From Prevotella sp. (GTDB lineage: Bacteria; Bacteroidota; Bacteroidia; Bacteroidales; Bacteroidaceae): a stretch of DNA of 64,000 nucleotides. The notes under the pieces were generated by a model that saw only the letters and a list, made by a program, of their open reading frames with translations, was not told the origin of the DNA and did no database searches. Position 1 is the first letter of the stretch; each line of letters starts with the position of its first letter. Positions 9,516 through 18,716 of this stretch are shown in pieces. The position numbers were made by a program, and so were the translations under genes. The stretch lies in NCBI GenBank assembly GCA_022781445.1, contig JALETQ010000005.1:40300-104299 (forward strand). Reading direction: 5' to 3'.

Positions 9516-10565
9516 ATGATGGAAAAGTTTCATATCGTCAAACCTTCGGACGAACTTCGAGAAGCCATCCGCGACAAAATCGACAACCTCAACAAACCCA
9601 AAGGGTCGTTGGGAAGATTGGAAGAATTGGCAGAACAAATCTGTCTCATACAAAAAACACTCAACCCTGTGCTACAACATCCCTGCCATCTGCTCTTCGG
9701 AGCCGATCACGGCATCGAGCGCGAACAGGTGAGTGTATCGCCACGCGAAGTAACATGGCAACAAATGATTAACTTCACCAAGGGTGGTGGTGGTGTGAAC
9801 ATGTTTTGCCGACAACACCACTTCGACTTGCGCATCATCGACATCGGTGTCGACCACGACCTTTCGGATTATCCATCCATCATCAATCGCAAGATAGCTC
9901 CGGGCACCAATAACTTCCTTTACGAACCTGCCATGAGCGAAGAACAATATCACCAAGCCCTGTCGGTAGGTGCCGCAGCCGTCGACGACTGTGCCAAAGA
10001 TGGATGCAACGTCATCTGTATGGGCGAAATGGGCATCGCCAACACCTCGCCCTCCAGCATTTGGATGTCTATTTTCGGCAATCTGCCGCTCAAGGAGTGC
10101 ATCGGCATCGGCTCGGGTGTCAGTTCTGCCGGACTGCTCCACAAGAAGGATGTGTTGTGCAAGGCATTGGAACGTTTTGAAAACATCTACTCACAACCGA
10201 CGACCGACGAAATCGTCCGTTACTTCGGTGGTTTTGAGATGGTAGGCACCATTGGTGCCATGCTCCGCGCCGCCGAGCTAAAAATGATTATTTTGGTTGA
10301 CGGCTTCATCATGTCAGCCTGTATGCTGGCAGCCTCACACCTCTGTCCGAATGTGCTTCATTATGCTGTATTCGGTCATTGCAGCGGTGAGGTGGGACAC
10401 CAAGAGATGCTGCGCCTCATGGATGCCCGTCCCCTGCTCCACCTTCAGCTCCGTCTGGGCGAAGGGACAGGTGCTCTCTGTGCCTATCCTTTGATAGAAA
10501 GTGCGGTCAAGATGATAAACGAAATGAACAACTTCAAAGATGCAAACATCACCAAGTACTTCTAA
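9516..10565 (+). CDS. cobT: Nicotinate-nucleotide--dimethylbenzimidazole phosphoribosyltransferase
   Basis: This 349-residue enzyme moves phosphoribose from nicotinate mononucleotide to a benzimidazole base, giving alpha-ribazole phosphate for the cobalamin nucleotide loop. Family segments are LNKPKGSLGRLEELAEQIC near the start, LFGADHGIEREQVS, and GHCSGEVGHQ...LGEGTGA, whose final Glu is the family's catalytic base. The start is placed at the double ATG giving MMEKFHIVKPSDELREAI, because the upstream extension is not family-like. The coding end overlaps cobS by 26 bases, suggesting coupled translation. Confidence 0.95.
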   Translation: MMEKFHIVKPSDELREAIRDKIDNLNKPKGSLGRLEELAEQICLIQKTLNPVLQHPCHLLFGADHGIEREQVSVSPREVTWQQMINFTKGGGGVNMFCRQHHFDLRIIDIGVDHDLSDYPSIINRKIAPGTNNFLYEPAMSEEQYHQALSVGAAAVDDCAKDGCNVICMGEMGIANTSPSSIWMSIFGNLPLKECIGIGSGVSSAGLLHKKDVLCKALERFENIYSQPTTDEIVRYFGGFEMVGTIGAMLRAAELKMIILVDGFIMSACMLAASHLCPNVLHYAVFGHCSGEVGHQEMLRLMDARPLLHLQLRLGEGTGALCAYPLIESAVKMINEMNNFKDANITKYF

Positions 10566-11337
10566 ATGGTGGCAGAACGCATGGGCGGCATTCATATTTT
10601 TCACCCGTCTGCCCCTATGGCGCATCTACCAACCGCCCCGTGAAAGCTATCAGGCGGTCATCGAGTACTGGCCTCTCACAGGATGGCTCACGGGATGCGT
10701 GATGGCAGCCACGCTGTATTTCGGCCATCTGTGGATGCCTTTCCCGCTCGCCATCGTTGCCACCATCTTGGCACGCGTGTTGCTGATGGGAGCTTTCCAC
10801 GAAGACGGCCTTGCCGACTTCATCGACGGTTTTGGCGGAGGTGGCTCCCATCGACAGCGTATCTTGGACATCATGAAAGATTCGCATATCGGCACATACG
10901 GCGTTATCGGACTCATCTTCTATTTCCTGTTGTTGGCAACCACGCTCTATTCTCTCCCGGTCAACATATCCGTTCTTGCAATCATGGCCGGCGACCCGTT
11001 TGCCAAGATGCTCTCCGGACAAGTCATTCAGATGTTGCCTTACGCCCGAAAGGAAGAAGAAGCCAAGGTCAAGGTGGTCTACCGTAAAATCAAAATGGCT
11101 TCAGCCATCGGTCTGGCAGTACAGGGACTGTTGCCCTTGGCTTTGTTTTTATATACCTATGGCGACATCATGCCTTGGGAATATCTGCTGTTCGTACCCT
11201 GTCTTGTGATGTATGGCCTCTATCTCCTGATATGGAACAGACTGAAAGGTTACACGGGCGACTGTTGCGGTGCCATCTGCCTGATGGTGGAGTTGAGTTT
11301 CTACCTGACGGCTGCCGTCATCGTTCATCAATCATAA
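10540..11337 (+). CDS. cobS: Adenosylcobinamide-GDP ribazoletransferase (cobalamin synthase)
   Basis: This 265-residue integral membrane enzyme joins AdoCbi-GDP to alpha-ribazole (phosphate). HEDGLADFIDGFGG, with its acidic residues, is the family's metal-binding motif. Several hydrophobic membrane spans are visible (around residues 50-70, 105-140, 175-200 and 210-260). It overlaps the end of cobT by 26 bases and precedes cobC, an arrangement typical of Bacteroidales cob loci. Confidence 0.94.
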   Translation: MQTSPSTSKWWQNAWAAFIFFTRLPLWRIYQPPRESYQAVIEYWPLTGWLTGCVMAATLYFGHLWMPFPLAIVATILARVLLMGAFHEDGLADFIDGFGGGGSHRQRILDIMKDSHIGTYGVIGLIFYFLLLATTLYSLPVNISVLAIMAGDPFAKMLSGQVIQMLPYARKEEEAKVKVVYRKIKMASAIGLAVQGLLPLALFLYTYGDIMPWEYLLFVPCLVMYGLYLLIWNRLKGYTGDCCGAICLMVELSFYLTAAVIVHQS

Positions 11338-11371
11338 ACGCTGAAAAAATCTCCCCAAGCAAGCATATACA

Positions 11372-11905
11372 ATGGAAGTCATTCTGATAAGACACACGAG
11401 CGTTGCCGTCGAAAAAGGCACTTGCTACGGACAGACCGACGTTCCGGTGGCTGCGACTTTCGAAAGCGAAGCCCGTCAAGTCCTCGAACGACTGCAACTA
11501 TATGGCAGTTTTGATGCCGTTTATTGCTCTCCCCTCACCCGCGCAAGAATGTTGGCGACATATTGTGGCTATGACTCTCCTATCATTGATGAACGATTGA
11601 AAGAAATCAATATGGGCGATTGGGAGATGCAGAAGTACGATGAGATAAAAGATGCCAACCTGCAAAGGTGGTATGACGACTACATGAATGTCGCCCCCAC
11701 CAACGGCGAGAGCTTCCCTATGCTGTATCAACGTATGAAAGGCTTTCTCGATGAACTCCGCACGAAAGGTCATCGTCGCGTAGCCATCTTTGCACACGGC
11801 GGCATCCTGCTGTGCGCAGGGTTGTATGCCGGACTGTTCTCTTGGGAGGAATCCATGAAACATCTGGCCGGTTACGGCGGAATAGAACGCATCGAGCTTC
11901 CTTGA
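11372..11905 (+). CDS. cobC: Alpha-ribazole phosphatase, histidine phosphatase family
   Basis: This 177-residue protein has the phosphoglycerate-mutase-like active site: RHT at residues 7-9 (His8 is the expected phosphohistidine), YGQTDVP, CSPLTRARM, MGDWE, and the second histidine in FAHGG. In the cob context it most likely dephosphorylates alpha-ribazole phosphate or the final cobalamin phosphate. It follows cobS by 34 bases. The motif is RHT rather than the more common RHG, a variant common in CobC-type proteins. Confidence 0.88.
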   Translation: MEVILIRHTSVAVEKGTCYGQTDVPVAATFESEARQVLERLQLYGSFDAVYCSPLTRARMLATYCGYDSPIIDERLKEINMGDWEMQKYDEIKDANLQRWYDDYMNVAPTNGESFPMLYQRMKGFLDELRTKGHRRVAIFAHGGILLCAGLYAGLFSWEESMKHLAGYGGIERIELP

Positions 11906-11989
11906 TCATCATGTCTTGCAAAATACTGTCATTTCTTGGCAAACCCATCTTTTATTCACAACAAGACATTGTCTGGCTTAACCACAGTT

Positions 11990-12189
11990 AAACCCAAATC
12001 ATTTATAAAACCACAGCATTCAACTTTCATATTGTTCCCGAAACCTTCCGATCGGCTATCATCCACATTCCTACATCTTGTCTGTCGGGTTTGTCTTGCC
12101 GTAGCCCGTTACAACTTGCAACAAACCGACAAACAAACTATTTGACAATCGAACAATTCCGATTCGGATTCTCATGACAGATTTGGTAA
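11990..12189 (+). repeat. Long-palindrome intergenic element, copy 4
   Basis: The left end is TTAAACCCAAATC and the right end TCTCATGACAGATTTGG. The centre TTTGTCTTGCCGTAGCCCGT and then ACAACTTGCAACAAACCGACA is well conserved. The left arm is diverged. It lies between cobC and the S41 peptidase gene. Confidence 0.75.
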
Positions 12190-12307
12190 TCATTATTACA
12201 TTCCACAGCAATCTCAATATGCGTTCATCTGCATGATGTGCATACCTTTGAAAGAAACATATCCGAAAATATCTGTTTACGAATAATTTTCTTTTTCAAG
12301 TCCGAGG

Positions 12308-12334
12308 TTGTTTATCAACAATTCACTAACTTTG
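12308..12334 (+). promoter_or_regulatory. Promoter for the S41 peptidase gene
   Basis: TTG at 12308 and TAACTTTG at 12327-12334 have the correct 19-20 base spacing. The leader is about 25-30 bases. Confidence 0.7.
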
Positions 12335-12365
12335 CTTTCAATTATTAACCAAAGAAAGATGTAAT

Positions 12366-13670
12366 ATGAAAAGACTATTTCCCCTTTTGTCCTGCATATT
12401 CCTATTATGCGTCTCGAATGTAAGTGCTCAAAATATCTCGGACGATCTTACCGATGCACAGAAAGCTTATGTTTTGTCCAAATTTTGCACGGAAGTGAAG
12501 TATAATTTTGTATTCTACAATGATTTAATCTTTAGCTGGGACAGTCTTTGCATGACCACATTACCTACACTTCTGGCAACAAAATCCAAGGAAGAGTTTG
12601 TTCTCGAACTGCAACGGCTGTGTACCCGATTGGGAGACGGACACACTTCAATATATCAGGAAAATCCATCGAACACCCAGGATTGGATCAGACCTTTTCC
12701 AATGAAAACCAAGAGAATAGGCAATCGTGTCTTTGTAACAACAGTACTGAGTTCCGATTTACAAAAACAAGGAGTGAAAAAGGGATCCGAGATAATCGAG
12801 ATTGACGGGCTGGATGTTATTACGTATGTCAACCGATATAAGCGTCCTTTCACCTCAGCCTCCACCCCACAATGGCTAGACTTCTATCCTTATGCCGGAT
12901 TCGAACTCACAAAAGACAAAGGTTCAAAGGTATCGAAAATCCTGTTTAAGAACCGTGACGGCAGGACTTTTGAGATCGTGAGCAATCGCAATCTCAACTG
13001 GGATTTACAAACCGGCTCCATTTTCGATTATAAGAAACTCAAAGGAAATGTCGGTCTGCTGAAAATAAACTCCTTCATGGGGAATGAGTTCCAAAAAGAA
13101 TTTGACAAGTTATACCCACACATCTTGCAAAGCGATGGGCTCATCATTGATTTGAGAGATAATATGGGAGGCAACTCCGGCAATGCCGATTATGTTGTCC
13201 GTCACCTGTCCGACAAACCGATAAAAACGGGAAAATGGAGCAGCAGGATGTATATTGCCGCACATGGCTCGTGGAGATTTCCACAGGAATGGTTCATGGA
13301 AAGTCCCGATCCATTGAATCCTGTGGATAAAGAGAACGTATATCGAAAACCTGTAATGCTGCTTGTGAATGCCGTTACATTCTCGTCCTCTGAAAATTTT
13401 TGCGTCACTTTTCGTGGAACGAACAAAGGAATAATCATCGGTACACCTACAGGGGGAAGCACAGGGAATCCCATACATGTCGATTTGGGCTTTGGAATCT
13501 ATGCACAGATATGCACAAAAAACGAATGGGATGTAAATGGAAATAAGTTTATCGGCATCGGCATCAAACCTGATATTGAAGTAGAAGAAACAGCAGAAGC
13601 TTTTTTACGAGGAGATGATGAAATGATAAATGAAGCATTAAAGCATATGAAATCATTCTTCAAACATTAA
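12366..13670 (+). CDS. Exported S41 family peptidase
   Basis: This 434-residue protein has a signal peptide (MKRLFPLLSCIFLLCVSNVS, then AQ). A PDZ-like region spans about residues 115-175 (KKGSEIIEIDG). The S41 catalytic fold follows, with GLIIDLRDNMGGNSG and the nucleophile region VTFSSSENF near residue 340. The family degrades or processes periplasmic proteins. The segment after the nucleophile reads GTPTGGSTGNP where C-terminal processing proteases carry GKG, so the usual catalytic lysine is not obvious. Many Bacteroidetes S41 enzymes look like this and may use a tricorn-like triad. It has its own promoter. Confidence 0.87.
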   Translation: MKRLFPLLSCIFLLCVSNVSAQNISDDLTDAQKAYVLSKFCTEVKYNFVFYNDLIFSWDSLCMTTLPTLLATKSKEEFVLELQRLCTRLGDGHTSIYQENPSNTQDWIRPFPMKTKRIGNRVFVTTVLSSDLQKQGVKKGSEIIEIDGLDVITYVNRYKRPFTSASTPQWLDFYPYAGFELTKDKGSKVSKILFKNRDGRTFEIVSNRNLNWDLQTGSIFDYKKLKGNVGLLKINSFMGNEFQKEFDKLYPHILQSDGLIIDLRDNMGGNSGNADYVVRHLSDKPIKTGKWSSRMYIAAHGSWRFPQEWFMESPDPLNPVDKENVYRKPVMLLVNAVTFSSSENFCVTFRGTNKGIIIGTPTGGSTGNPIHVDLGFGIYAQICTKNEWDVNGNKFIGIGIKPDIEVEETAEAFLRGDDEMINEALKHMKSFFKH

Positions 13671-13707
13671 ATGCTCAAAGGAACTCACAAGTTTTGTTAT
13701 AGGAATT

Positions 13708-13909
13708 TAATCCAAATCTGTCATGAGAACCCTAATAGGAATTGTTCGATTGTCAAGTAGCTTGTTTGTCGGTTCGTAACAGGCGTTGCGAACTATGGCC
13801 GGACAAACCGGCAGACAAGATGCCGGCAAGCGGACGATATCCGAACGGGGAGTGCCATCATCGGCATGAAATGTGAGACCAAACACTCCCACGACCGATT
13901 GGAGGTTAA
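13708..13909 (-). repeat. Long-palindrome intergenic element, copy 5
   Basis: The left end AATCCAAATCTGTCATGAGA mirrors the right end CCACGACCGATTGGAGGTTA. Inner blocks include ACAAACCGGCAGACAAGATG, then CCGGCAAGCGGACGA, and GGCATGAAATGTGAGACCAA. It lies downstream of the S41 gene. Confidence 0.78.
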
Positions 13910-14230
13910 TCATGATCATGGTCTTAAATGGGCAACACAAAGACCTGAAGATGGCCAGATAAAAGGCGTACCTCCTTATACCGGCAGCGTCATCCCGACA
14001 TAGTCAAGACGAACCATGCTTACATATCCTTCTGACATGGTTCGTCTTACTTTCTCTTTCTGATGGAAAACAGAATGTATCCCATCTCTTTTCAGTCATT
14101 GTCATAGGTAAAGACAGTTCAACAACAACCGGTTATTAGGATCCGATTTGGATTTATAACGAAACAACATAATATCCTTTCCGACAGCATCTTGCAAAGA
14201 CCACCAAGAAAAGCGTGAACACGCCGCCGG

Positions 14231-14318
14231 CAAAACCTGCCCTTTTGCTTTCCAAAAGGGCAGGAAACAGGGGACAAAACCTGTCCTTTCGGAAAGCAAA
14301 AGGACAGGTTAGGAAAAG
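14231..14318. repeat. 22-bp periodic array, four units, forming two hairpins (array 2)
   Basis: Four consecutive 22-mers begin at 14231, 14253, 14275 and 14297, and each opens with CAAAA. Units alternate between CAAAACCTG and CAAAAGG, so neighbours are nearly complementary. Two hairpins result: CCTGCCCTTTTG with CAAAAGGGCAGG (14236-14264), and AACCTGTCCTTT with AAAGGACAGGTT (14278-14310), both with 12 perfect pairs. The array lies between palindromic element copies 5 and 6. Confidence 0.85.
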
Positions 14319-14451
14319 TAACCGTCAGAGAATTGATCCGGCAGGCCTTTCGGGAGAGAGGCAAAAACGGATCGAGCAAGCATCCCATGGGGTTTCACGG
14401 CAGTGCGACATCGCCTAGAACGAAACCATTCAACAGCAATTATGGCATTCA

Positions 14452-14648
14452 TACCAATCGGTCATCAGACCGTTTAGGCAGACATGAGATACCGTTCATG
14501 ACACTTTCCGCCCCGTTTCGTAAGCCTGCCGGGACCTTGTCTGCCGGTTTGCCTTGTCACAACCAGCCAAGCCTGACGCAAAGCGATAACCAAGCCGGTG
14601 GCAGCCGGAGCGTACCGGTTCGAGTTCTCCCCGACCGATTTGGGCTAA
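14452..14648 (+). repeat. Long-palindrome intergenic element, copy 6
   Basis: The left end ATACCAATCGGTCATCAGA and right end CCGACCGATTTGGGCTAAA mirror each other. The block ACCGTTCATGACACTTTCCG and the central ACCTTGTCTGCCGGTTTGCC match the family. The right arm is diverged. Confidence 0.72.
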
Positions 14649-14664
14649 AAATAGAGAGTATCGT

Positions 14665-14695
14665 TTTGTGATTTACCATAATTACATTATCTTTG
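14665..14695 (+). promoter_or_regulatory. Promoter for the LysM protein gene
   Basis: TTTG at 14665-14668 and TATCTTTG at 14688-14695 are correctly spaced. The predicted leader is about 20 bases. The promoter begins only 16 bases after element copy 6 ends. Confidence 0.72.
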
Positions 14696-14718
14696 CAGCT
14701 GACAAAACCGAAAATAAG

Positions 14719-16083
14719 ATGATAAAACACCATTCCAAATATCTCAGTTTGTTACTGGCTTTTTTGTTTTCCATCGGTCTTTGTGCCCAAACGGCAAGGA
14801 TCAAACAAAGACATCAGGTCAAGAAAAAAGAGACACTCTACGGCATATCCAAACAATATGGCATCACCGTTGAAGAACTGACTCAAGTCAATCCCGAAAT
14901 GAGAATGCAGGGATATGAGTTGAAGAAAGGCGACTATATCAACATTCCTTTTGCAGCTTCGGATGCCACCGCTGCTCAAAGTTCTCCCGTCACACAGGCT
15001 GTGCCTGTCAACAAGGAAGTATCAAAGACAGGACAGGTGGTTCGGGTGGGTGTCATGCTGCCGCTGCACAACCTCAATGGCGACGGCAGACGCATGACCG
15101 AGTATTACAGAGGTCTGTTGATGGCCGGCCAACGCCTCAAGCAAGATAACATTTCAACCGAGATTTATACATGGAATGTGCCCATAGATGCCGACATCAA
15201 CAAGACTCTCAAAGAGAAAGGAGCCGACAAGTGCGACGTCATCTTCGGCCCGCTCTACACATCAATGGTCAAACCGCTTGCCGAATTCTGCAAATCGAAC
15301 AACATCAAGTTGGTCATTCCCTTCTCCATCTTCGGACAACCGGCCAAAAACTACGACATGGTTTATCAGATATATCAGTCCGGTGACGATCTGATAGCCA
15401 TGACCATCAACAGCTTTCTCGAACGGTTCAAGGACTATCATCCCATCTTTGTGGACTGTAACGACGAAACAAGCGACAAGGGAAAGTTCACGGCAACGCT
15501 CCGCAAGGCACTCGAAAGCAAAGGCATCTCCTATGCTCTCACCAACCTCAACTCCGATGACGATGCTTTTGCCAAGGCTTTCAGCCGCACGCAAAAGAAT
15601 GTGGTTATCATCAACACGTCCAAATCTCCCGAGCTGAATGCCACATTTGCGAAGCTCAACAAGATGACAGCCAAGGGTATCGGTGGCTCCATATCCATGC
15701 TTGGATACACCGAGTGGCTGATGTATACATCTGTTTATCAGACTCTTTTCCACACATACGACACCTACATCCCGACCAATTTCTTCTACAATCCCGAAAC
15801 GGCAGACACGAAATGGTTGGAATCCAACTATCGTAAATGGTTCAACGAGGATATGCTGACGGCACTTCCCCACTTCGCATTGACCGGTTTCGACCACGGA
15901 TGCTTCTTTATCGGCGGACTTCACAAATACGGAAAGGCGTTCAACGGAAAGAAAGGCGAAGCCACATACAAGTATGTCCAAACGCCGTTGAACTTCAGGA
16001 AGGAAGGCAAAGGATGGCAGAACAAATCGTTCATGTTCATTCATTATCAAAAAGACAAAACGATTGAAAGCATATCTTATTGA
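14719..16083 (+). CDS. LysM domain protein with periplasmic-binding-protein-like domain
   Basis: This 454-residue exported protein starts at MIKHHSKYLSLLLAFLFSIG, a signal peptide ending at CAQ. Residues about 30-78 form a LysM peptidoglycan-binding module (KKETLYGISKQYGITVEELT to KKGDYINIP). Residues about 108-440 resemble a type 1 periplasmic binding fold (RVGVMLPLHNL, CDVIFGPLYTSMVKPLAEFC). It is probably periplasmic and peptidoglycan-attached; no ligand can be named. The next gene, for an outer-membrane barrel, starts 3 bases after the stop, so the two probably act in the same envelope process. Confidence 0.82.
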   Translation: MIKHHSKYLSLLLAFLFSIGLCAQTARIKQRHQVKKKETLYGISKQYGITVEELTQVNPEMRMQGYELKKGDYINIPFAASDATAAQSSPVTQAVPVNKEVSKTGQVVRVGVMLPLHNLNGDGRRMTEYYRGLLMAGQRLKQDNISTEIYTWNVPIDADINKTLKEKGADKCDVIFGPLYTSMVKPLAEFCKSNNIKLVIPFSIFGQPAKNYDMVYQIYQSGDDLIAMTINSFLERFKDYHPIFVDCNDETSDKGKFTATLRKALESKGISYALTNLNSDDDAFAKAFSRTQKNVVIINTSKSPELNATFAKLNKMTAKGIGGSISMLGYTEWLMYTSVYQTLFHTYDTYIPTNFFYNPETADTKWLESNYRKWFNEDMLTALPHFALTGFDHGCFFIGGLHKYGKAFNGKKGEATYKYVQTPLNFRKEGKGWQNKSFMFIHYQKDKTIESISY

Positions 16084-16086
16084 ACC

Positions 16087-16830
16087 ATGCGCCATCTGCT
16101 GACCTTATTTTCGCTCTGCCTTTGTGTTGCCGTGAACGCCCAACCGGGCAATTATCGCAACGAGTTGAGTGTGGGTGTCGGTGGAGGATGGGTGATGAGC
16201 AACGTGGGGTTCAGCCCTCGCGTGCCCCAGTCGATGCACCAAGGCTTCATGGGAGGCGTGGCTGTCAAATATCTGACCGAGAAATACTTCAGCACCTACT
16301 GCTCCATCGTGGCGGAACTCAACTATGCCCGCTTGGGATGGAAAGAAAATATCCGCACCGAAACCAAGGAAGCCGTCATCAACCCTGTCAGCAATCTGCC
16401 CGAAGAATACAGCCGGCACATCGACTATCTGCAACTCCCGGTGTTTGCACATTTGGCTTGGGGAAAGGCCGAAAACGGTTTTCAGTTTTTTTTCAGGGCC
16501 GGTCCGCAACTGGGACTCTACCTCAAGGAAAACACCACAACAAATTTCACGGTTGAAAACCGAAACATCGAAGCCCGCTCAAACAACATCGTTGCGCAAG
16601 ACAGTATGCAGGTGGAGAACAAACTGGATTATGGTATCGCAGCCGGAATCGGTTTGGAATATGCCCGAAACCACGTCGGACATTTCCTTCTCGAAGCACG
16701 CTATTACTATGGTTTGGGCAACATTTACGGTGATTCCAAGAAGGACTTTTTCGGACGTTCCAACTTCGGCAACATCGTCATCAAGCTGACTTACCTCTTT
16801 GATGTGGTCAAAAAGAAAAACAAAAATTGA
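16087..16830 (+). CDS. Outer membrane beta-barrel (porin family) protein
   Basis: This 247-residue protein has a signal peptide (MRHLLTLFSLCLCVAVNAQ), then alternating hydrophobic/polar strands with aromatic girdles typical of an 8- to 10-strand outer-membrane barrel (GFMGGVAVKYLTEKY, FRAGPQLGLYL, HFLLEARYYYGLGNI). It ends in a final strand, IVIKLTYLF, followed by a lysine-rich tail. It is co-transcribed with the LysM protein. The PorT-like barrel family of Bacteroidetes is the nearest description; I see nothing that proves a secretion role. Confidence 0.78.
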   Translation: MRHLLTLFSLCLCVAVNAQPGNYRNELSVGVGGGWVMSNVGFSPRVPQSMHQGFMGGVAVKYLTEKYFSTYCSIVAELNYARLGWKENIRTETKEAVINPVSNLPEEYSRHIDYLQLPVFAHLAWGKAENGFQFFFRAGPQLGLYLKENTTTNFTVENRNIEARSNNIVAQDSMQVENKLDYGIAAGIGLEYARNHVGHFLLEARYYYGLGNIYGDSKKDFFGRSNFGNIVIKLTYLFDVVKKKNKN

Positions 16831-16865
16831 ATATACAATAATTATTAACACAAAAATTTAATCCT

Positions 16866-18389
16866 ATGTTTGAAGGACAACCTAAAGGTTTATTTGCATT
16901 AGCTTTGGCTAATACCGGTGAGCGATTTGGTTATTATACCATGATCGCAGTGTTTGCCCTGTTCTTAAGATCCAATTTCGGACTCGACCCCGGCACGGCA
17001 GGTGTGATTTACAGCTCTTTCCTGGGCTTGGTTTATTTCTTGCCGCTGATTGGTGGCGTGCTGGCCGACAAGTTCGGCTTCGGCCGAATGGTAACGATTG
17101 GCATCATCGTCATGTTTGCCGGCTACTTGTTCTTGTCCATCCCGCTGGGCAGTAACGTGGTGGCATTTGTGGCAATGATTGCCGCCCTGCTCTTCATCAG
17201 TCTCGGAACAGGTCTCTTCAAAGGCAATCTTCAAGTCATGGTGGGTAACCTTTATGACGACCCCAAATATGCCGACAAGCGCGACTCTGCATTCTCCATC
17301 TTCTACATGGCCATCAACATCGGTGCCCTCTTTGCACCTACGGCAGCCGTTGAAATCAAGAAATGGGCCGAAACGAGCATGGGACTGGCTGAAAACGACG
17401 CTTATCACTTCTCGTTTGCCGTGGCTTGCCTGTCACTTATCTTGTCGATGGCCATTTACTATGCCTTCCGTCCTACCTTCAAACATGTTGAAGGTGGCCG
17501 TGCCAAGAAAGATGAAACAGCCGCTCCGGTTGAAGAGCTTTCGCCTGCCGACACCAAAGCACGCATCGTTGCTTTGTGTCTGGTATTCGCCGTGGTCATC
17601 TTCTTTTGGATGGCATTCCATCAAAACGGTCTCAGTCTGACCTACTTCGCCAACGAGTTCACACAGAAAAGTGCCGAAGGCGTGCAAAGCATGGCTTTCG
17701 ACGTCATCAACCTCTTCTTGATTATCATTGCCGTTTATGCCTTGTTTTCCTTGTTCCAAAGCAAATCGGGCAAAGCCAAAGGTATTTCAGCGGCTGTCAT
17801 TGCAGCGGTTGCCGCCATCCTTTACTGGAAATACACCCGCGTTTCGGGCAGTGTTGAGCTGAGTGCGCCCATCTTCCAGCAATTCAACCCCTTCTATGTG
17901 GTGGCACTTACTCCGGTAAGCATGGCCATCTTCGGGGCGTTGGCGAACAAAGGCAAGGAGCCTTCAGCTCCCCGTAAGATTGCATACGGTATGCTGGTGG
18001 CTGCCGTTGCCTTCCTGGTGATGATGTATGCGTCCAGAAACCTTCTCACTCCCGATGCCCAGGCAGCGGCCGTAGCCGGCGGCGGCGAAGGAACCTTGGT
18101 ATCGGCCAACTGGCTGATTGGTGTTTACCTCATTCTTACCTTCGGCGAGCTGTTGCTCAGCCCGATGGGCATTTCGTTCGTAAGTAAGGTGGCTCCTCCC
18201 AAATACAAAGGCATGATGATGGGTGGCTGGTTCGTAGCCACAGCCATAGGCAACTTCCTCGTGATGGTCGGCGGTCTGCTTTGGGGTTCCATTCCCTTGT
18301 GGATTGTATGGGGTGTATTCCTCGTCCTCTGTCTCCTCTCGGCCCTCTTCATGTTCACCATGATGAAACGCCTTGAAAAAGTGAGCTGA
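16866..18389 (+). CDS. Proton-dependent oligopeptide transporter (POT/PTR family MFS)
   Basis: This 507-residue inner-membrane protein has about 12-14 spans. The family's proton-coupling motif ExxERFxYY is seen as NTGERFGYY at residues 18-26. LADKFGFGRM follows between helices 2 and 3, and FYMAINIGALFAP marks the second family signature. It imports di- and tripeptides with protons, fitting a proteolytic or peptide-fermenting lifestyle. It lies 35 bases after the barrel gene but is probably functionally separate. A terminator-like hairpin follows. Confidence 0.93.
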   Translation: MFEGQPKGLFALALANTGERFGYYTMIAVFALFLRSNFGLDPGTAGVIYSSFLGLVYFLPLIGGVLADKFGFGRMVTIGIIVMFAGYLFLSIPLGSNVVAFVAMIAALLFISLGTGLFKGNLQVMVGNLYDDPKYADKRDSAFSIFYMAINIGALFAPTAAVEIKKWAETSMGLAENDAYHFSFAVACLSLILSMAIYYAFRPTFKHVEGGRAKKDETAAPVEELSPADTKARIVALCLVFAVVIFFWMAFHQNGLSLTYFANEFTQKSAEGVQSMAFDVINLFLIIIAVYALFSLFQSKSGKAKGISAAVIAAVAAILYWKYTRVSGSVELSAPIFQQFNPFYVVALTPVSMAIFGALANKGKEPSAPRKIAYGMLVAAVAFLVMMYASRNLLTPDAQAAAVAGGGEGTLVSANWLIGVYLILTFGELLLSPMGISFVSKVAPPKYKGMMMGGWFVATAIGNFLVMVGGLLWGSIPLWIVWGVFLVLCLLSALFMFTMMKRLEKVS

Positions 18390-18412
18390 TTCTTTCGGCA
18401 ATCCATACACGC

Positions 18413-18450
18413 AGCGGTCGGTATCCTCTCGGTACCGGCCGTTGTTGTTT
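18413..18450 (+). terminator. Intrinsic terminator after the POT transporter
   Basis: CGGTCGGTA (18415-18423) pairs with TACCGGCCG (18433-18441), with one G-T pair. A 9-base loop separates the arms, and TTGTTGTTT follows. Confidence 0.65.
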
Positions 18451-18482
18451 CATCCCGACCGGTTATCGGAAGCCGATTCGGG

Positions 18483-18684
18483 TTAAACCCAAATCGGTCA
18501 TGAGAGCGTTTGTTTATACATTTCCTGCCGCTCATATCACTTTCCGTCCGGTTTCGTCTGCCGGCAGGCATCTTGCCTGTCGGTTTGTCTTGCCGTAGCC
18601 CGCTACGCCTGCAACAAACCGCCAAGCCATCTGCCGACCATCAAACGAAACCGACTCGGAATCTCATGACCGATTCGGGTTAAA
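18483..18684 (+). repeat. Long-palindrome intergenic element, copy 7 (one of the best preserved)
   Basis: The terminal inverted repeats of 20 bp with one mismatch are AACCCAAATCGGTCATGAGA (18486-18505) and TCTCATGACCGATTCGGGTT (18662-18681). The centre reads TTGCCGTAGCCCGCTACGCC, with a perfect apex stem CGTAG/CTACG. Flanking blocks GTCGGTTTGT and ACAAACCG, then GGTTTCGTCTGCCGGCAG and CTGCCGACCATCAAACGAAA, pair across the apex. The whole unit could therefore fold into one long interrupted stem. Just to its left, CCGATTCGGGTT looks like a second, abutting element end. Confidence 0.88.
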
Positions 18685-18716
18685 TATTCAAAGTGTGAGC
18701 ACGAACATGAAGGATA

